Source: Candidatus Rothia avicola
GTDB taxonomy: Bacteria; Actinomycetota; Actinomycetes; Actinomycetales; Micrococcaceae
Length of the DNA: 40,235 nucleotides
Reading direction: 5' to 3'
NCBI GenBank assembly: GCA_019115985.1
Contig: DXCN01000010.1
Coordinates: 1-40,235 of the forward strand
The notes under the pieces are model-generated. The model worked only from the letters and a program-made list of their open reading frames with translations, searched no databases and had not been told where the DNA came from. The position numbers and the translations under genes are program-made. The number at the start of each line of letters is the position of its first letter. Position 1 is the first letter of the stretch. This document shows, piece by piece, positions 8,019 through 16,776 of this stretch.

Positions 8019-11000
8019 TTACGGGCTCACAGCCTGCACCAGTTGTACGCTGCCATTAGACACCGCATAGCCGCGCCCAACGGTCAACGCAACAGGAGCC
8101 TTTCGAGGAAGACGAGCACCCAGTAGGTCACCGTCTAAATCAACATTGGGCTGTAAGAGCACACCGCATTTTGCCTTCCGCAGGGTCTTGGTCCAGTGAC
8201 TGTAGAGGCTTCGCAACTCGTCAGCACGACCTGCCGCGACAATACACAAACCGGCAGGGGTCTTCTCGACCAGGCCTGCCAACGATTTATCGTTATCCGC
8301 GAACCCGTCGGCATCATCCACAAAAAGCACAACCGGGCCGGTAGCAAGACGAAGCTGGGCAACCAGGGCGGGGATCTCATCCTCGCCCACCGCTAGCTGA
8401 TCGAACTCCTGGGAGGCAAGCGGTGAACGACGAGAACAAATAGCCCACACTGCTGGCGGTTCTTGCCCCTGCTCAACCTGCGCCCCCTTAATCAGGTCGC
8501 GCAGAGCAAGCAGAAACGTAGATTTACCCGAACGTGACGGGCCGGCAACCAGCACATGCTCACCTTCGTAGACCTCCACAAAGGCAGGTTTAAGGGTCTG
8601 CTCGCTCACCCCAACAGGGATACGCCAGGGTTCCACCGTGAACTGAGCAGATGCACCTAGTTCACTCACCGATACGTGCTCAGGGAGCTGGCCGATAACC
8701 TCGGCCTTAGGCTGGTAGCCTGCCCACTGCTGCTGCACCCGTTCAGTAGCCTCCCCCAGCGGAATATCCGGAGTGGCAACATGGGTTTGCAAAAGCGTGG
8801 CAACGCTGACGCACCGCCCGGGGAAAGCGGCAGGCAAATCCTTACCCTTAACCCCCTGAATGGAATAGTCGTAGGTGTCTGCCAAACGGAAAAGCCACTT
8901 CTGAGTAGTGACCTCATCCATAGCTGCAGGTATCGCCTTAGAACGCGGAGTAGCAACAGCAAAGTGCATGCCCACAGAGGGGCCTTCGGCGTAAGCCCTG
9001 TAGAGCATGTTCAAGAGAGCCTGACCGTCAAAGTCATCGAACTCATCTCTTAGGCTCGCTAAACCGTCCACCAGAATCAACAGAGGCTTCTCCTGCTCAA
9101 CGCTTGCTCGACGCCGTTCAAGCTCAGACTGCATGAACCTTAGGAACCGGGCTCGTTGCTCTTTAGCGCGACCGCCATGCCCCACATAAGCCACAGTATG
9201 AGGTAGGTTGGACAGCTCTTTGAGGGACCCCGCACCCAAATCGAGAACCATCAGGTCCAGGTCCTCGGGCGCACGGTGACGAGCGGCTGTCAGAGCGACG
9301 GACGCTAAGGTCGTACTGGTACCGCTCCCAGGAATACCCACCAGAAGCAGGTTCCCCTTGGTCAGATCCCAACCCACCGGTATCTGCCGTTGCAGGTGCG
9401 GCTGGTCAGCCAAAGCAAAGTTAAGCTGATTACCCTCAAAAGACCCAATAGGCTCCTGAAGCTTACCCAGCCCTGTAGTAATAGGTTCAGAGAAACCCTC
9501 CAAGGCAACCCTCTCCCCCAGGGCCTCCGGCCATACCTGACGGGGCTCAACAATGCCCAAATCCTCGTGAGCTTCACAGATTGTATCAATGAGCAGGTCA
9601 AGGTCATTCTCATCGGAAACCACCTTGGGTTTCTCTACCAGCGGCTTGAGAGGAACACCAAAGATACTCGACTCGCGTAGCTCTAGCTGGGTAGCACCCT
9701 CAACCGGGGTCTGCCCCGTCACCAGTGCGGTCTGCACAGCTGAGATATCTTCCTGGCCCAGTTTCACATAAGCCCGGCCCATCTGAGTTCGCTCGATAGC
9801 GGACGCATCGGGCACACCAATAACGTTCGATGAGTCTTCCTTAGACTGCACGCGCAAAGCCACACGCAGGTTGGTGTTAGCCAAAATGTCGTCGTTCACC
9901 ACACCGGCGGGGCGCTGGGTCGCCAGAATCATGTGCACGCCCAGGGTACGGCCCACCGCCGCCACGTTAACCAGCGACTGCAAAACATCGGGAAAATCCT
10001 TAGCCAGCATGGCGAACTCGTCAATGACCAGCAAAATACGCGGCATAGGTTCAGCCGGGTTAGTGGCCATGTACTCCTTGATGTTGTCCACGCCCTCACC
10101 CGCCTGAGCAAAAAGGACCTGCCTGCGGTGCATCTCCGCATCGAGAGCACGCAGAGCGCGGTCTGCAAGCTGCTCATCAAGGTTACTAATGGTACCGATA
10201 GTGTGGGGCAGGCGCTCACACGCCTTAAAAGCCGCGCCACCCTTGAAGTCAATCAGAATAAAGTTCAGGTCCTCGGGAGAGTTTCGGGCTGCCAGACCAG
10301 CAACGAAAGTCCTGAGGAACTCACTCTTACCCGAACCTGTCGTACCGCCCACCAGGCCGTGGGGGCCATCGCGCACGATATCGAGGAAGACCTTGCCGTC
10401 GTCACCGATACCGATGGGGGCAGAGACACCTGTTTTCTCGCGCCACAGCTCTTTGATCTTCTCAGAGGTAGCCGGGGCAAGATCAAAAAGTTCCGGTGCC
10501 CGGACAAGCCGGGGCAGAGCCGCACCAGGAATTATGAGCTCCGGGTCATCAAAATGAGCGAGTCGCATGGCCGCTCTTTCAGCAGTCTCGATCTCCATAC
10601 CGGCAAGAACAATGTCTTCAATCAGCGTACGGTTCTCGGGCTCAAAAATATCCGCAGCAGCATCGTCTTTAACACGGACAATACTGGTACAGGCCGCAGG
10701 GAGTTGCTCTTCGGAATGGGCAATCACGATACCTGAAACCGTATGCTCCATCGCGTCTGCGCCAGCCCCCAGCTTCCTTACCTTCTTCTCGCGCCCGTAC
10801 CCCAGTAGGTCGCGGGCAGGAGCGTCCCGCCCCTCAGTCAAGACCTCTGAGTCAAGCACCAAAACAAGCGCCGGAGTAATAAAGCGATCAATATTCTGAG
10901 CCAGATTACGAAGCATCTCGGTGCTACTCTGACGGCCTGATGTCATCCAACGACCGCCGTTAGAGCTCCCCGCCTGGCGGGTATGAGGCAGCCAGGAAGC

Positions 11001-12311
11001 CCATCCCCAGTCGTGTTCCTTACCCTGGTCGCAGAAGACACCCAGGGTAAGGTCAGCGGGGCCCACATGGGTTGCCAGCTGTACCACAAGGCTCCGCGCA
11101 AGAGCCAGGCTCCCCTCGCGCTGGCCCACAATACCAACAACACCGCCGCTGTTGAGGTTCGCGATCAGGGGCGCGCCCTTAAGCTCAAAGTTCTCGTAGA
11201 TTTCCTCTACTTCTTCTTCAAGCTTTGGATTAGCACGGGGATCGAGAGCAGGCTTCCACGGGCGGTTACCGTTCCCTAGACGAGCCAACAGAAAATCCTC
11301 TGAGCCGACTCGACGCTGCCACAGCTGAGTGGTAGGCAAGGCACTACGGTGCAGAACCACAGCGTTATGAGGAATCAGTTCTTCCCTGCGGGTTCGTTCA
11401 ACCCCCGCGGCAGCTTCAAGGGCCTCCTCGAACTCTTCAAGGGCCTGCGAATACCGTTCGTCCTCAGCCTTCAGTTGCTTCTTGTAGCGGTGTTTACCCT
11501 CAAACCAGGTACCAATCATGACCAGCGGGCTCAACAGAGCAAACACGGCATAGCGGGGGTTACCCATCATAATGACCATCGCCCCAGCCATCACCAGAGG
11601 GGCAAGAACAATCGCCACGTTAAAGCGCGAATTCTCAGTGACGTTCTGCCGCTGCGGCGGAGTCACCTGTTTGGGGATAGGAGGGAGCGCAGGCCGCGGA
11701 GGGCGGTTGAAAGGTGCTGTGTGAGACGGCGTGAGATTATGCAGACTCCCCGGCGCAGGAGCAACGGGTTCTCGCAGGCTTGGCTGGAAGAAAAGGCAGG
11801 CCCCACCTGCCTGGACTTCGCTAGGCTCACTCAGCGTCACAGGCTGGTCAGGTTCTACCTTTTTTCCGTTCACAAAAGTGCCGTTAGTGGAACCGCTATC
11901 TTTAATCACGATGCCTTCATCGGTGACCTGCGCGGTGAAATGCTCCCACGAAGCGCTCTCGGTAGGAAGGGTCAGGTCAGCCTGTTCAGAACGCCCAAAG
12001 ACCATAGGTCTCTTCTGCGTCACAGGCTTCAGCGGCCCACTCTGCAAACCGCCGCTCAGGCTGACAACCCAGCTGGGGTAGGCGCAGGCACTCTCCAGAG
12101 GGGCACGGCTTACCCGCGAACCCTCCATCAGCGTTACCTGGTCAAGTGAGTCACCCGCACGCACCTGGTGAGTATCTACGTAGATACTCTCTTCATCGTC
12201 CAGTCGCGGCCCGCCGACCGTGGCAACTAACTCCGCAAGGGTAGTTGTCGCTCTCCAGCTATCAACCTCCACCGGTAGGTTCAGTGAATCAATCGCAATC
12301 GTGATACGCAT
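8019..12311 (-). CDS. FHA-domain FtsK/SpoIIIE ATPase of a type VII-like secretion system (EssC/EccC-like)
   Basis: The 1,430-residue length is typical of EssC. The N-terminal ~80 residues resemble a degenerate FHA or ubiquitin-like fold. A proper FHA domain follows (~95-170: FGRSEQAD, SWEH, GSTNGTFVNG), which reads phosphothreonine in known proteins. Two membrane helices lie at ~235-275. Three FtsK-like ATPase modules come next: the first has Walker A GGTTGSGKS (~655) and Walker B LLVIDEF (~757); the second has GIPGSGTST (~989), where Thr replaces the Walker lysine; the third has GPSRSGKST (~1255) and VLFVDDAD. As in EccC/EssC, the first module is probably the motor and the later ones bind substrate. 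It would sit at the inner membrane and export the WXG100 and Rhs proteins. The adjacent kinase is a plausible partner for the FHA domain. Confidence 0.9.
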   Translation of the reverse strand: MRITIAIDSLNLPVEVDSWRATTTLAELVATVGGPRLDDEESIYVDTHQVRAGDSLDQVTLMEGSRVSRAPLESACAYPSWVVSLSGGLQSGPLKPVTQKRPMVFGRSEQADLTLPTESASWEHFTAQVTDEGIVIKDSGSTNGTFVNGKKVEPDQPVTLSEPSEVQAGGACLFFQPSLREPVAPAPGSLHNLTPSHTAPFNRPPRPALPPIPKQVTPPQRQNVTENSRFNVAIVLAPLVMAGAMVIMMGNPRYAVFALLSPLVMIGTWFEGKHRYKKQLKAEDERYSQALEEFEEALEAAAGVERTRREELIPHNAVVLHRSALPTTQLWQRRVGSEDFLLARLGNGNRPWKPALDPRANPKLEEEVEEIYENFELKGAPLIANLNSGGVVGIVGQREGSLALARSLVVQLATHVGPADLTLGVFCDQGKEHDWGWASWLPHTRQAGSSNGGRWMTSGRQSSTEMLRNLAQNIDRFITPALVLVLDSEVLTEGRDAPARDLLGYGREKKVRKLGAGADAMEHTVSGIVIAHSEEQLPAACTSIVRVKDDAAADIFEPENRTLIEDIVLAGMEIETAERAAMRLAHFDDPELIIPGAALPRLVRAPELFDLAPATSEKIKELWREKTGVSAPIGIGDDGKVFLDIVRDGPHGLVGGTTGSGKSEFLRTFVAGLAARNSPEDLNFILIDFKGGAAFKACERLPHTIGTISNLDEQLADRALRALDAEMHRRQVLFAQAGEGVDNIKEYMATNPAEPMPRILLVIDEFAMLAKDFPDVLQSLVNVAAVGRTLGVHMILATQRPAGVVNDDILANTNLRVALRVQSKEDSSNVIGVPDASAIERTQMGRAYVKLGQEDISAVQTALVTGQTPVEGATQLELRESSIFGVPLKPLVEKPKVVSDENDLDLLIDTICEAHEDLGIVEPRQVWPEALGERVALEGFSEPITTGLGKLQEPIGSFEGNQLNFALADQPHLQRQIPVGWDLTKGNLLLVGIPGSGTSTTLASVALTAARHRAPEDLDLMVLDLGAGSLKELSNLPHTVAYVGHGGRAKEQRARFLRFMQSELERRRASVEQEKPLLILVDGLASLRDEFDDFDGQALLNMLYRAYAEGPSVGMHFAVATPRSKAIPAAMDEVTTQKWLFRLADTYDYSIQGVKGKDLPAAFPGRCVSVATLLQTHVATPDIPLGEATERVQQQWAGYQPKAEVIGQLPEHVSVSELGASAQFTVEPWRIPVGVSEQTLKPAFVEVYEGEHVLVAGPSRSGKSTFLLALRDLIKGAQVEQGQEPPAVWAICSRRSPLASQEFDQLAVGEDEIPALVAQLRLATGPVVLFVDDADGFADNDKSLAGLVEKTPAGLCIVAAGRADELRSLYSHWTKTLRKAKCGVLLQPNVDLDGDLLGARLPRKAPVALTVGRGYAVSNGSVQLVQAVSP

Positions 12312-12408
12312 TTATTCGGGTTTCCTAACGGTACGGGAAGGTAGCTTCTCTGCTTGTGCTCAGAAAGAGGGTAGCAGTGACGGGGGGGGTAGGCCCAGAA
12401 TCAGATTT

Positions 12409-13674
12409 CTAAGCTTGCGGGAACCATTGAACGCCCACCGTTGCGCTGGGCAAGGAACCTCTCATGTCGAGGTTACCGATAGACGCGGCAAGCAAAATTG
12501 GCTTCGCCTGAACAACATGTTGCGACGAAAAATCAACGCTCCCGCTGGTAATTCCATCTGCCGGCGATAACTTGAGCCCCTGAAGGGTTTCTTTGACATC
12601 CTTAGCCTTATTAGAAGGAGAACGTTCCATGGCACGAACTAAAGCTACCAGCGAATCGTGGCTACGGGAATCCGCAGCCCCCGCAACCGCGCTGAAAGGC
12701 TGATCGCCTAGGGGGCTAGTAGCGTTCGAAGAATCGCTCATAATCTTCACCATCTGGAGGTAGGCAGACATAGAGCGGCCCTCGCCGTCTGACTGCAAGG
12801 CAACCGCATCACCACTGTTGTAGCCGATACTGACAGCGTTGATAGTAGAGCGCTTCACATCGCCTGAGAGATAGCTTGACCCAAAAGCAGGGCTTGTTGC
12901 CCCGGGGTCGAGAATCAGTTCCGCGTCAACACCGAGGTCCTGAAGGGAACGCACAATCCTAGCCTGGAGGTAGGGGTCAGCGTTGATCGCGATAGCAACA
13001 GGAACTTTGCTGTCCTTGACCTGCTGTGAGAGATCCCGTGCAAGCTGCTCAGTATCGGTATCTGCTGTTACGTTCACAACCTGGTCAGCAGCATACTCAA
13101 CGCCACCAAAGTTCTCCTGGTCAACGCGGATAAGACGCTGACCAGCGCTATGAACCGTCATCAGGTTTTTCATGCTTTGGTCATCGGCCTGGAAAGACCA
13201 GGTCCCCTCGGCATCGAGTGAGTGGTAAGGGAAGATCAGGGGAATATCGAGCTGTTGCGCAAGGTAGACAGCCTCCTTGAGGTGCTCACCCCGTGTGGCA
13301 ACAATGATCCCAGAAACATTCTGATCTGCCATCGAACGGACCGCCGCAACAGCACCGCTTGCTGTGCCTCGGTCATCCTCAGTAACCAAAGTGATATCAG
13401 CACCGGAACGGTTAAAACGCTCAACCGCGACCTGCGCACCAGCTGCCGCCTGGTTCCACTCAGATCCCTCAGCGTTCTCATTGCCAACGGTTATCAGCAA
13501 ACCGATAGAGCCTCCCTTAACGGAGCCTCCCGCCTTAAGCTCAACAGGCACCGTAACAGCAACAGCGTGGTCTTGCTCCTGAGCCTTCGTTTGGAAAATC
13601 GCCACCAGAACTAGGGCTACGATCAGAGCGATAACAGCAAGCGGAGCGCCAACAGTAGCTATCTTGCTTTTCAT
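12409..13674 (-). CDS. Membrane-anchored periplasmic-binding-protein-like component of the secretion locus
   Basis: This 421-residue protein has an N-terminal membrane anchor (~7-27, VIALIVALVLVAIF) without a lipobox cysteine. The exported region has the fold signature of type 1 periplasmic binding proteins (Leu/Ile/Val-binding class): an opening strand (GLLITVGNEN), AAAGAQVAVERFNRSG, DDRGTASGAVAAVRSM, then GIIVATRGEHLKEAV and IPLIFPYHS. The ATG directly follows the stop of the lipoprotein gene, and the ATPase gene follows 97 bases later, so it belongs to the same operon. No transporter genes are nearby. I infer an extracellular ligand sensor or structural part of the secretion apparatus. Its ligand is unknown. 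Confidence 0.7.
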   Translation of the reverse strand: MKSKIATVGAPLAVIALIVALVLVAIFQTKAQEQDHAVAVTVPVELKAGGSVKGGSIGLLITVGNENAEGSEWNQAAAGAQVAVERFNRSGADITLVTEDDRGTASGAVAAVRSMADQNVSGIIVATRGEHLKEAVYLAQQLDIPLIFPYHSLDAEGTWSFQADDQSMKNLMTVHSAGQRLIRVDQENFGGVEYAADQVVNVTADTDTEQLARDLSQQVKDSKVPVAIAINADPYLQARIVRSLQDLGVDAELILDPGATSPAFGSSYLSGDVKRSTINAVSIGYNSGDAVALQSDGEGRSMSAYLQMVKIMSDSSNATSPLGDQPFSAVAGAADSRSHDSLVALVRAMERSPSNKAKDVKETLQGLKLSPADGITSGSVDFSSQHVVQAKPILLAASIGNLDMRGSLPSATVGVQWFPQA

Positions 13675-16665
13675 TTACTTCGCACCGCTCAGAGTGAAGG
13701 TATAGATAGTCTTAACCGTTGCGCCCGAGGGTGCCTCAAGCTGGAAAGCAGGCATTCCGTTGAGCTTTGCAAGCGAGGCCTTGTACTGTGCCTGCTTGAA
13801 ACGAATCTCGTCCATATCTTCTTCACGGAGAGTCGCGTACTTCTCGGCGTTCTGAGTAGCCAATGAAAGCTGGTAGTCAGCTCCCTCTGCCTTGCTAGCA
13901 TTCAGGGTCAAAGAGCCCAGAAGGCCAGACCCGTCAATCGTGGTATCACCAACGTCGAGCATAATTTTCTGAAGCTCGCTGGTCAGCACAGCAGACGCTC
14001 CCGCCACATCCTGAGTCGCCTGATCATGGCTAGCCTGAATGCGTTCCAGAGCGGACTGGGTACGGGCATCTGCCTGTTCTACCTGCCTCCGAGCAGCTTC
14101 CTTAAGCTGGTCAGTTTGATTCTTCACCAGGCTTTCAGCACTTGATGAAAGCGTGCTCGAAGTACCAGACAGTTGAGTTACCTGCTGTGAAAAAAGGTCG
14201 GTGATGCTCTTCTGTCCCTGTGAACGCTGACCAGAAAGTGTCCGTGCCTGCTGGCCAAGAATAGCGTTAATTTCTTCCGCGTTCTCGGCAGGAGCAGACT
14301 CCGCTAACTTCTTAATAGCTTCTGCCAGCGCACTTTGCTGCGCAGAAAGCTCCCCCAAACTATCGCCAAGATTACCAAAGCTCTCCGACACACCAGGCAT
14401 TGCTTCCTTCACAGCCGTCACCGAAGGGTCAATAGGGGCCTCAGGTGATTTGTCAGGATCAGGTACTCCCGGAGTAGGAGACTCATCTTGCCCCAAAACC
14501 TCACGCAACTTGGACGTTTCAGCAAGAACACCATCAATATCTTCTTGGACTGCTCCTAATTTAAGAGATACCTCAGAGTCCTTAGCCTCAACATCAGTAA
14601 CGCTAAGAATGCTAGCCCATAAATCAGCCTGATTCTTCAAACGCTGATCCATAGGTGCAGGAGACTCCTCAGCAGAACCGCCCTCAGCCATACCGCCACC
14701 TGTCTGGACACCATCAGTACCATTACCTAAATTAGGTGAAACATTAGGAGAAGGTGACTCCGCTGCAGCAGGGGTCTCAGGCTGGGTAGGGGCAACGCTC
14801 TCAGTACCACACGGTACATCCGTAAGGTAGCCTCGCAACCTATCAATTTCCTCCTGCGACAGCTTACCGGACTGCTCTGTGCCCCCGTCAGACAGAAGGC
14901 AAAGCTGGTCTGCTAGCTCCTGGTTCTGGGAAATCATTGACGTCTTACCTGCTGAATCATCAGTAAGTTCAGCCAAAGCCTCTCCAGCAGTCTTATGGAT
15001 ACTCTGCAACAAGCCCCGCAAAGCCTCAACATCCGTCTGAGAAGACTTCATCTTCTCGTCAATAAGGTCCAAAGTTGCCAAAACGCTAGCCTTATCAACA
15101 GGCTGCGAGCCGTCAGTCGGCGAAGGTGACGGGTCAGCAGGAGGGGTCTCTGGGGCATCCGGATCCGGTGAGACCTGCTCAGAAGGCAACGCGTCCACCT
15201 TCTTCTGCAAGTCCTCAAGAGCCTGAGCAACAGTAGCATAATCGCTCGTTACCTGGCTCAAAGGGCCAGGGTTCAACTCATCAATAAGAGTCTGAGTCTG
15301 TGACGCAGACTCAAGAAGAACAGCAGTGAGAACCGCCTGTGAGTTATACACGGCACAGGCTGCAGATACCGAATCCTTACAAGTTTCAGCCGTGGGGTTT
15401 TCAGGCCCCAAAATTGAATTCACTGTTTCAAGAACCTGGTCGCGGCAGTCAATATTTGCTTCGCTGTATGCACCAAGCACATTCGAAAGCTGCACCATAT
15501 TCGAATAAACAGTCGAACCGCCCTCAGGCTGAGCAATACTTATCTGACAAGTTCCAGCATCAAAAACAGGAGCTGGGACATTCTCACCCTCACGCCCCAA
15601 GAAACTCTCCAAAGAATCAAGTGTCTGCTGTACCTGAGACAGCAACTCACTCTGAGAACTCTGGGTACTCTCACCCAGATTTGCCTTCAAACTAGCGAGC
15701 TTCTCCTGCAAATCTGCCAACTGACCAGTAAGACGATTAGAACTTTGCTGAAGTTCCTGAATCGTCGAAGACTTCAGTCCCTCAGCACTCGAATTGAGGT
15801 TGCTACGCACTGAGGACATCGTCGCACCTGCATCTGCAAGTGCCTGGTTTGTTTCAGCAATCAGTTCAACAGTCTGCTGCATCAGCTCCAGTTCAGAGGT
15901 CTGGTCAGCACTAAAAGCAGACGACACCGCACCCGTAGCGCTCAGGTCACTACTCAATCCGGGCTGAACAGCTACAGCGAACTGAGGGACCTTAAAGTCC
16001 TCCGCAGAAATATTTACTGTAAAAGTTGTACTAGCACTACCATTAGGGCCAGCAAGAATCTTGCCCCACTGGAGGACGGCGTCCCCCTTATCATTGGTAC
16101 TCACAATACCGTTGGTCTTACCCTGACCAACAGTTGCCTCAGAGAGAACAGCCTGAGGTTTCACACCGGTCAACGTGGTGGAAGCAGCAACAGAGAGAGG
16201 CGAACCTATCAGAGCGCTCCTCTTCTTCTGCACCCCGGCCACATCGTAGGTCAGTTCTTGAGGCTGAACGGTCAGGTTCTCCACCGTAATATCAATGCTG
16301 ACAGGGCCGGTAAAACCTTCCAGCTCACTCAGGTCACTACCCGACTTATCAGCCGTAGTGTAACGAGCCGTCACACGAACAGGCAGTCTGTTCACGGAAT
16401 CCCTCACACTGTAGTCCACATCTTCGGTAGAGGACGTACCGCGTAAAGCATCAAAAGAGATAATGGTCGAACCGATACTCGACACCTCAGCCGAGTTCGT
16501 AAGCTCAACATTCACGTTTTGCAGGATGTTTGAGGCATCCACTGAAGCAGTGTTCTGACTAGAGCAACCGGCGAACAAGAGAGCCGCAATAGCAGTCATC
16601 GCTGATAGCCTTTTAAGCCTTAGAGCCGGCATCGGCCGCAATAGTGTTCTGGATTCAGTAGACAT
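13675..16665 (-). CDS. Large coiled-coil lipoprotein of the secretion locus
   Basis: The 996-residue protein has a lipoprotein signal (AIAALLFAGC, Cys ~34). A β-rich domain follows (~40-250, LPVRVTARYTT, ELTYDVAGVQKK), then several long Gln/Ser/Ala-rich coiled coils (~265-350 and ~760-900) separated by Pro/Asp/Ser-rich linkers (PDPDAPETPPADPSPSP). The middle part contains eight or so cysteines that may form disulfides. No enzyme motif is seen. It is the first gene of the leftward secretion operon. A long exported coiled coil recalls EsaA/YueB of Firmicutes T7SSb, which bridges the cell wall, but this protein lacks EsaA's several membrane helices, so the analogy is inference. The start could also be the ATG at 16632; neither has a strong ribosome site. 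Confidence 0.65.
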   Translation of the reverse strand: MSTESRTLLRPMPALRLKRLSAMTAIAALLFAGCSSQNTASVDASNILQNVNVELTNSAEVSSIGSTIISFDALRGTSSTEDVDYSVRDSVNRLPVRVTARYTTADKSGSDLSELEGFTGPVSIDITVENLTVQPQELTYDVAGVQKKRSALIGSPLSVAASTTLTGVKPQAVLSEATVGQGKTNGIVSTNDKGDAVLQWGKILAGPNGSASTTFTVNISAEDFKVPQFAVAVQPGLSSDLSATGAVSSAFSADQTSELELMQQTVELIAETNQALADAGATMSSVRSNLNSSAEGLKSSTIQELQQSSNRLTGQLADLQEKLASLKANLGESTQSSQSELLSQVQQTLDSLESFLGREGENVPAPVFDAGTCQISIAQPEGGSTVYSNMVQLSNVLGAYSEANIDCRDQVLETVNSILGPENPTAETCKDSVSAACAVYNSQAVLTAVLLESASQTQTLIDELNPGPLSQVTSDYATVAQALEDLQKKVDALPSEQVSPDPDAPETPPADPSPSPTDGSQPVDKASVLATLDLIDEKMKSSQTDVEALRGLLQSIHKTAGEALAELTDDSAGKTSMISQNQELADQLCLLSDGGTEQSGKLSQEEIDRLRGYLTDVPCGTESVAPTQPETPAAAESPSPNVSPNLGNGTDGVQTGGGMAEGGSAEESPAPMDQRLKNQADLWASILSVTDVEAKDSEVSLKLGAVQEDIDGVLAETSKLREVLGQDESPTPGVPDPDKSPEAPIDPSVTAVKEAMPGVSESFGNLGDSLGELSAQQSALAEAIKKLAESAPAENAEEINAILGQQARTLSGQRSQGQKSITDLFSQQVTQLSGTSSTLSSSAESLVKNQTDQLKEAARRQVEQADARTQSALERIQASHDQATQDVAGASAVLTSELQKIMLDVGDTTIDGSGLLGSLTLNASKAEGADYQLSLATQNAEKYATLREEDMDEIRFKQAQYKASLAKLNGMPAFQLEAPSGATVKTIYTFTLSGAK

Positions 16666-16776
16666 GGAGAGCCCATTTCATGAGAGAGAGTGTGTTGTTT
16701 AAAGGTATGTCCCATTGTATCGGGTTTTCAATTACACTAAGGGAGGCATAATGTCTTGAGTTGAGGAACACAGGGT
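16666..16776. promoter_or_regulatory. Divergent promoter region, lipoprotein operon / kinase
   Basis: A 111-base AT-rich gap between divergent start codons must hold promoters for both directions. On the minus strand TTGAAA, 18 bases, then TACCTT is a plausible -35/-10 pair for the secretion operon. The kinase start at 16777 has a good ribosome site (GAGGA, 16764-16768). Confidence 0.4.
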
